Positions 6,747 through 9,944 of a stretch of 9,944 nt of DNA are shown here, in pieces. Origin of the DNA: an uncultured Chryseolinea sp. (GTDB lineage: Bacteria > Bacteroidota > Bacteroidia > Cytophagales > Cyclobacteriaceae); contig CAMLER010000139.1 in assembly GCA_946478915.1 (NCBI GenBank), forward strand, positions 1 through 9,944, given 5' to 3'. Both the position numbers and the translations under genes were made by a program. The notes beneath the pieces were generated by a model, which was given only the letters and a program-made list of their open reading frames with translations, did not search any database and was not told where the DNA came from. Within the stretch, counting starts at the first letter, position 1, and the number at the start of each line of letters is the position of its first letter.

Positions 6747-8333
6747 ATGGAATCAGATAAACCTCTTATTAACCGTACGGAATTCACTTTCGAAAAAATA
6801 GTGGATACAATGATTCGGCTTGCCATTCTATTTTTCTTGGCGGGATGGTGTGTAACCATATTGCGACCGTTTTTTTTGATTTTGATTTGGGCCGCTGTAA
6901 TCGCAATTGCCATTTATCCATTGTACCGTGTTTTTATAGTGATCTTCCGCAATCGGAGGAGTTGGGCGGCCGTGGTACTAACCATTTTAATGCTGGCTGT
7001 GTTAGTAATTCCTAGTTGGCTGGTGCTCGATGCTTCACTTGACGAAGTGCGTCATTTACGCGACCTTAATGATCAGGGAAGACTTGTCATTCCACCTCCC
7101 GGTGAACGCACTGACAATTGGCCCAGAATTATGAAACCTATTATTGATTTTTGGTCGCTTGCTTCCGGGAATTTACAATCTGCAGTGGTGAAGTATTCCG
7201 ACCAGTTAAAAGTTGTAGGCGCTTGGTTGCTTTCGACAGCGGCCGGGTTTGGAAAAGGGATCCTGCAATTTGTCGTGTCGATGATAATTGCCGGTATATT
7301 ACTTGCGTACTCCGCTACCGTTGGAAACGCAGCTACTGGAATTTTTGTAAAGTTAGCCGGGAAAAATGGGGAAACCTTTGCAGACACCATTGTTACTACA
7401 GTTCGCAGTGTTGTAAAAGGTATTTTGGGTGTTGCTGTGATTCAAGCGGTGATGGCTGGAACAGGTTTTTTTATTGCAGGAGTTCCATATGCAGGTCTTT
7501 GGACAGTAGCTAGCTTGTTCTTTGCGATAATTCAGATCGGCGCAGGTCCGGTGGCGATTCCGGTAATGATTTATATGTTCTCCGCTACGGATACTTTAAC
7601 TGCTGTTTTGCTTGCCATCTGGTTAGTCATTACTCTTATATCGGATAACATATTAAAACCGCTCTTGTTAGGTCGTGGCGCGCCAGCACCTATGCTGGTC
7701 GTTTTTTTGGGAGCAATCGGAGGATTCATTGCCAACGGTTTCCTCGGATTGTTCTTGGGGGCTGTTATACTAACGATCGGATATAAGCTTTTTAGCCTTT
7801 GGTTAAATACCCCTTCACAATTTGATGTGGCTGGTGCCACCCAGAAAATAAAGGATGTACGGGTCCTAATAGTGCCAGCTGTAATGACATTAATGTTTTC
7901 GTGCAACACGAAGATGGACGAACACAAAGTAATTGCCATTGACAAGGTAGAACTAAAAAAAGCGATCCAAACAAAGGAAGATGAATTTGCTGCAACCTAT
8001 AATTCAGGAGAACTTAAAAATATTGGTTACTATGCGGAGGATGCTATATCCTTTTCTCAAAATAAACCTCCTCTTGTAGGCAAGGCTGCAATTATAGAAT
8101 TTTTGAAAGAAGGGATTGAATCTTCCACTAACGGAAATAAGATTTCATTTACCACCAATGAAGTTTTCGTTTCAAGTGATGGTCATCAGGTTGTTGAAAT
8201 CGGTTATTACAAATTAGTTGACTCAACTAATGTCGAGATCAATACAGGGAACTATATGGTTTTGTTTGAAAAAAGAGACGGAAAGTATGTCGTTGTAAGA
8301 GATATGAGTGCTTCGGACATGCCACTTGAATAA
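6747..8333 (+). CDS. AI-2E/PerM-family transporter fused to a lipoprotein-like NTF2/SnoaL-type domain
   Basis: This 528-residue protein has two parts. Residues about 1-357 match the AI-2E transporter family (PerM/TqsA, formerly UPF0118). They contain paired N-terminal helices (about 22-64 and 72-95), a soluble loop, a helix at about 158-192, and the conserved C-terminal helices with GVPYAGLW, IPVMIYMF, SDNILKPLLLGRG and GFLGLFLGAVILTIGYKLF. Family members export autoinducer-2 or act as Na+/H+ antiporters; the substrate here is unknown. Residues about 390-528 resemble a DUF4440/SnoaL-like NTF2 fold (LKKAIQTKEDEFAATYNSGE, PPLVGKAAIIEFL, GNYMVLFEKRDGKYVVVRDM). Between them, KIKDVRVLIVPAVMTLMFSC has the form of a lipoprotein signal peptide with Cys386 as the lipidation site. 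The typical family length is about 350, so the tail is an addition. The frame is unbroken through the junction. A GTG at 7827 could start the lipoprotein separately. The gene stands alone on the plus strand, without a Shine-Dalgarno sequence, and converges on the next gene. Confidence 0.85.
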   Translation: MESDKPLINRTEFTFEKIVDTMIRLAILFFLAGWCVTILRPFFLILIWAAVIAIAIYPLYRVFIVIFRNRRSWAAVVLTILMLAVLVIPSWLVLDASLDEVRHLRDLNDQGRLVIPPPGERTDNWPRIMKPIIDFWSLASGNLQSAVVKYSDQLKVVGAWLLSTAAGFGKGILQFVVSMIIAGILLAYSATVGNAATGIFVKLAGKNGETFADTIVTTVRSVVKGILGVAVIQAVMAGTGFFIAGVPYAGLWTVASLFFAIIQIGAGPVAIPVMIYMFSATDTLTAVLLAIWLVITLISDNILKPLLLGRGAPAPMLVVFLGAIGGFIANGFLGLFLGAVILTIGYKLFSLWLNTPSQFDVAGATQKIKDVRVLIVPAVMTLMFSCNTKMDEHKVIAIDKVELKKAIQTKEDEFAATYNSGELKNIGYYAEDAISFSQNKPPLVGKAAIIEFLKEGIESSTNGNKISFTTNEVFVSSDGHQVVEIGYYKLVDSTNVEINTGNYMVLFEKRDGKYVVVRDMSASDMPLE

Positions 8334-8414
8334 GGAATGTTATTTTTAGATCCTATCGACAAAGAAGATCATCAGTAAACAGAATTTGAATTTCTTCCTA
8401 TCTGCCAATTAATA

Positions 8415-8426
8415 AATTTGCAAATT
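8415..8426. repeat. 12-bp perfect palindrome between convergent genes
   Basis: AATTTGCAAATT is a perfect palindrome in the 139-bp gap between two convergent genes. It is AT-rich and has no loop or T-run, so it is a poor terminator candidate. No better terminator was found in this gap for either gene. Confidence 0.25.
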
Positions 8427-8472
8427 AAGAACGTTTTCTGTTCACGCAACCATCAAAATTTAAAGCTATCTG

Positions 8473-9597
8473 CTAACGCCTTCTACCGCCCGCTCCCCTG
8501 GATCCACCGCCACTAAAACCACCACTTCCTTTGAAACTTCCTGAACTGCGATAGCGGGATGCCCCGGATGAACCTGACCTGGAATGTTGTGACGAATATC
8601 CAGATGACGAACGAGATGATGTTGACCCCACCGTTGACTGACGGTCTGTACGTGATGATGCGTCCGGCTGGCGTACTACAGGAGACTGAGTTGCTGATGG
8701 TCGGTTTGATTGCCGCGTTGAGGATCCCGGCGAGGGACGTGTTGATGCGTTAGCTGACCGATCCCTTGCCGGTGTTGTCGATGGACGTGTTGCAGACGAA
8801 TTGCCCCTATTGTAGTTGCCGCTAGCTTTATGATGATTGACAGTATTTGATCTGTTTCTCGAATTATTGTAATTGTTAAAATTGTTGCTATTATGGATTA
8901 TTGTTGTGTTTCCATGATACCCATAACCATGGTGGTGATAGGAATGATGACCTATGTACATACCCACCGCCATCACGGTAAACGCTGCAAAATATGGCGG
9001 ATAATATCCGTAATAATAAGGGGGATGATAGGGAACATAAGCAGGCGAATAAACATATTGAACAATGGGTGTAGATTCAACCACTACAACTGTGGTCTTA
9101 GCCGGCGCACTGACAACGACAGTATCATTTCCTGTGTACCCTGGGTTAGCTGTCACGGCAGGAGTTTTAGACTCCTTGAGTTCTACAATGTAATCTTTAC
9201 CATACAAATCGCTATCACCTACAATTTGCATTGTGATTTTTTTAGCTTCGTCCTTTGACACTAAAATAACTGCGACATCCTGGGTTTCAGTTTTGCTGAC
9301 AGCAACTTGAAGAACAAATGTAAAATCGTCTCCATCACTATTTGTTACAACTTTTATAAAATCGACCTTATTATCCAGATCTAAATCCAGGTTATTGACG
9401 CCTGTAGCCTCAAGATTTAACGATTTTTCAAACTCCTCTATGGTCTTTGATTTTTGGAATAGATCTAATACAGCATATAGATCAAGGTTATCTCCAGGTA
9501 AGCCTAATAATGTTGAGTCCTTTTCTGTTTGACTAAAGACTTGCAGGTGTACTAAACTTATAGCCACCGCTAAAACGGGAATAATGTGATTTTTCAT
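8473..9597 (-). CDS. Secreted protein with acidic Asp loop, His/Tyr-rich segment and Ser/Arg/Gly-rich tail
   Basis: The protein has 374 residues and no function I can name. The signal peptide (about 1-22) ends VFS|Q. Residues about 30-140 form a compact domain beginning LLGLPGDNLDLYAVLDLF. It includes DLDLDNKVD (Asp71, 73, 75 and 79), a DxDxD loop like calcium-binding loops of EF-hand or dockerin type, followed by a strand-rich part (FTFVLQVAV, DVAVILVS). Similar N-terminal domains occur in uncharacterised Bacteroidota proteins, as far as I recall. Residues 180-203 are Tyr/Pro-rich and 204-216 (AAFTVMAVGMYIG) may be a membrane helix or a hydrophobic strand. Then follow a His/Gly patch (217-229), an Asn-rich stretch (236-263) and about 100 residues dominated by Ser, Arg, Thr and Gly ending GAGGRRR. 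The tail is probably disordered and strongly basic, suited to binding polyanions such as polysaccharide or DNA (inference). It is monocistronic in this window. Confidence 0.8.
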   Translation of the reverse strand: MKNHIIPVLAVAISLVHLQVFSQTEKDSTLLGLPGDNLDLYAVLDLFQKSKTIEEFEKSLNLEATGVNNLDLDLDNKVDFIKVVTNSDGDDFTFVLQVAVSKTETQDVAVILVSKDEAKKITMQIVGDSDLYGKDYIVELKESKTPAVTANPGYTGNDTVVVSAPAKTTVVVVESTPIVQYVYSPAYVPYHPPYYYGYYPPYFAAFTVMAVGMYIGHHSYHHHGYGYHGNTTIIHNSNNFNNYNNSRNRSNTVNHHKASGNYNRGNSSATRPSTTPARDRSANASTRPSPGSSTRQSNRPSATQSPVVRQPDASSRTDRQSTVGSTSSRSSSGYSSQHSRSGSSGASRYRSSGSFKGSGGFSGGGSRGAGGRRR

Positions 9598-9770
9598 GAT
9601 GGGATTTATTTAGGAGGCCAGCTATGCAAGTTAACGAATTGCAATCCATATTAACATGGTTCGTCTTAGAATAAGATACTATTTCAAAGAAAATATTTTA
9701 AGTACAACGTTGAAGTGGCAGCGCAACAAATATTGCTTCGCGTATCGGTGGTTCGCGCTTTAAGAATACG

Positions 9771-9802
9771 TAGACGACCGGAGTTGTGGTCGCTGCCGTC
9801 TA
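9771..9802. repeat. Hairpin with TAGACG/CGTCTA ends (intergenic motif copy)
   Basis: TAGACG (9771-9776) pairs with CGTCTA (9797-9802). Internally, CGACC (9775-9779) can alternatively pair with GGTCG (9788-9792) as the main stem, with an 8-nt loop. The right side, TCGCTGCCGTCTATA, matches ACGGTGGCGTCTATA near 2677-2691 at 12 of 15 positions. It ends in the same outer bases as the hairpin at 6470-6543. It is not followed by a T-run. Confidence 0.35.
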
Positions 9803-9855
9803 TAACTTTTGGAATCGGTAGGCTAATCTCTTTTATCGATAATATTCAGCTACGC

Positions 9856-9882
9856 GTTTGTTGGTGTTCTTCATCAACAAAC
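9856..9882. repeat. 8-bp perfect stem-loop
   Basis: GTTTGTTG (9856-9863) and CAACAAAC (9875-9882) form a perfect 8-bp stem around an 11-nt loop. No T-run follows on either strand, so a terminator is unlikely. It lies about 50 bp before a possible start codon at 9933 and could be part of a leader or an operator. Confidence 0.3.
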
Positions 9883-9944
9883 CTTCGCACTTCGATAACA
9901 GGTGTTGATCGAAATAAAATTTAGAAATTATTATGGCCACGCTT

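Larger units (their letters stand above)
9598..9944. other. Intergenic region at the right edge
   Basis: No convincing gene is visible in these 347 bp. It should contain the promoter of the minus-strand gene ending at 8473. A near-palindrome, CCATATTAACATGG (9646-9659), lies about 50 bp upstream of that gene's ATG. Hairpins occur at 9771-9802 and 9856-9882, and TTCGAT/ATCGAA arms at 9891-9896 and 9908-9913. An ATG at 9933 after an A/T-rich leader could start a plus-strand gene, but only four codons are visible. Confidence 0.5.

Noticed and set aside
9715..9924. 69-residue open frame on the plus strand starting with GTG
   Set aside because: It crosses the inverted repeats at 9771-9802 and 9856-9882, is Arg- and Ile-rich without any domain pattern, and has no supporting start context.

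Overview
The window looks like chromosomal DNA of a Bacteroidota bacterium, probably a Cytophagales- or Chitinophagales-like member. This rests on start codons without Shine-Dalgarno sequences, signal peptides that end in Ser-Gln, a lipoprotein-type periplasmic adaptor in front of an AcrB-like pump, and secreted proteins of a type I associate with that phylum. The species cannot be named from the sequence. No rRNA, tRNA, CRISPR array, transposase or phage gene was seen.

Layout. Positions 1-2471 (minus strand) hold an RND efflux operon. The adaptor lipoprotein gene (1305-2471) is followed after 16 bp by an AcrB-type pump gene that runs off the left edge of the window with its first 429 codons present. 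A 324-bp gap (2472-2795) carries a convincing minus-strand terminator and a repeat-like element. Next come a small secreted orphan protein (2796-3284, minus) and a large GH63/MGH1-like glycoside hydrolase of 921 residues (3457-6222, minus). A 524-bp divergent intergenic region (6223-6746) follows, containing an imperfect long hairpin and a short perfect dyad. A plus-strand gene (6747-8333) encodes an AI-2E/PerM-family membrane protein fused to a lipoprotein-like NTF2/SnoaL-type domain. It converges on a minus-strand gene (8473-9597) for a secreted protein with an acidic Asp loop, a His/Tyr-rich segment and a long Ser/Arg/Gly tail. The last 347 bp contain hairpins and no recognisable complete gene.

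How the parts work together. Only the adaptor and pump form a clear functional unit, a tripartite efflux system whose outer-membrane channel would be expected beyond the left edge. The other genes look like independent housekeeping or envelope loci. The two observations most worth following are the transporter-lipoprotein fusion at 6747-8333 and a degenerate motif (CGGYGNCGTCTAT-like) that recurs only in intergenic DNA, sometimes inside inverted repeats.
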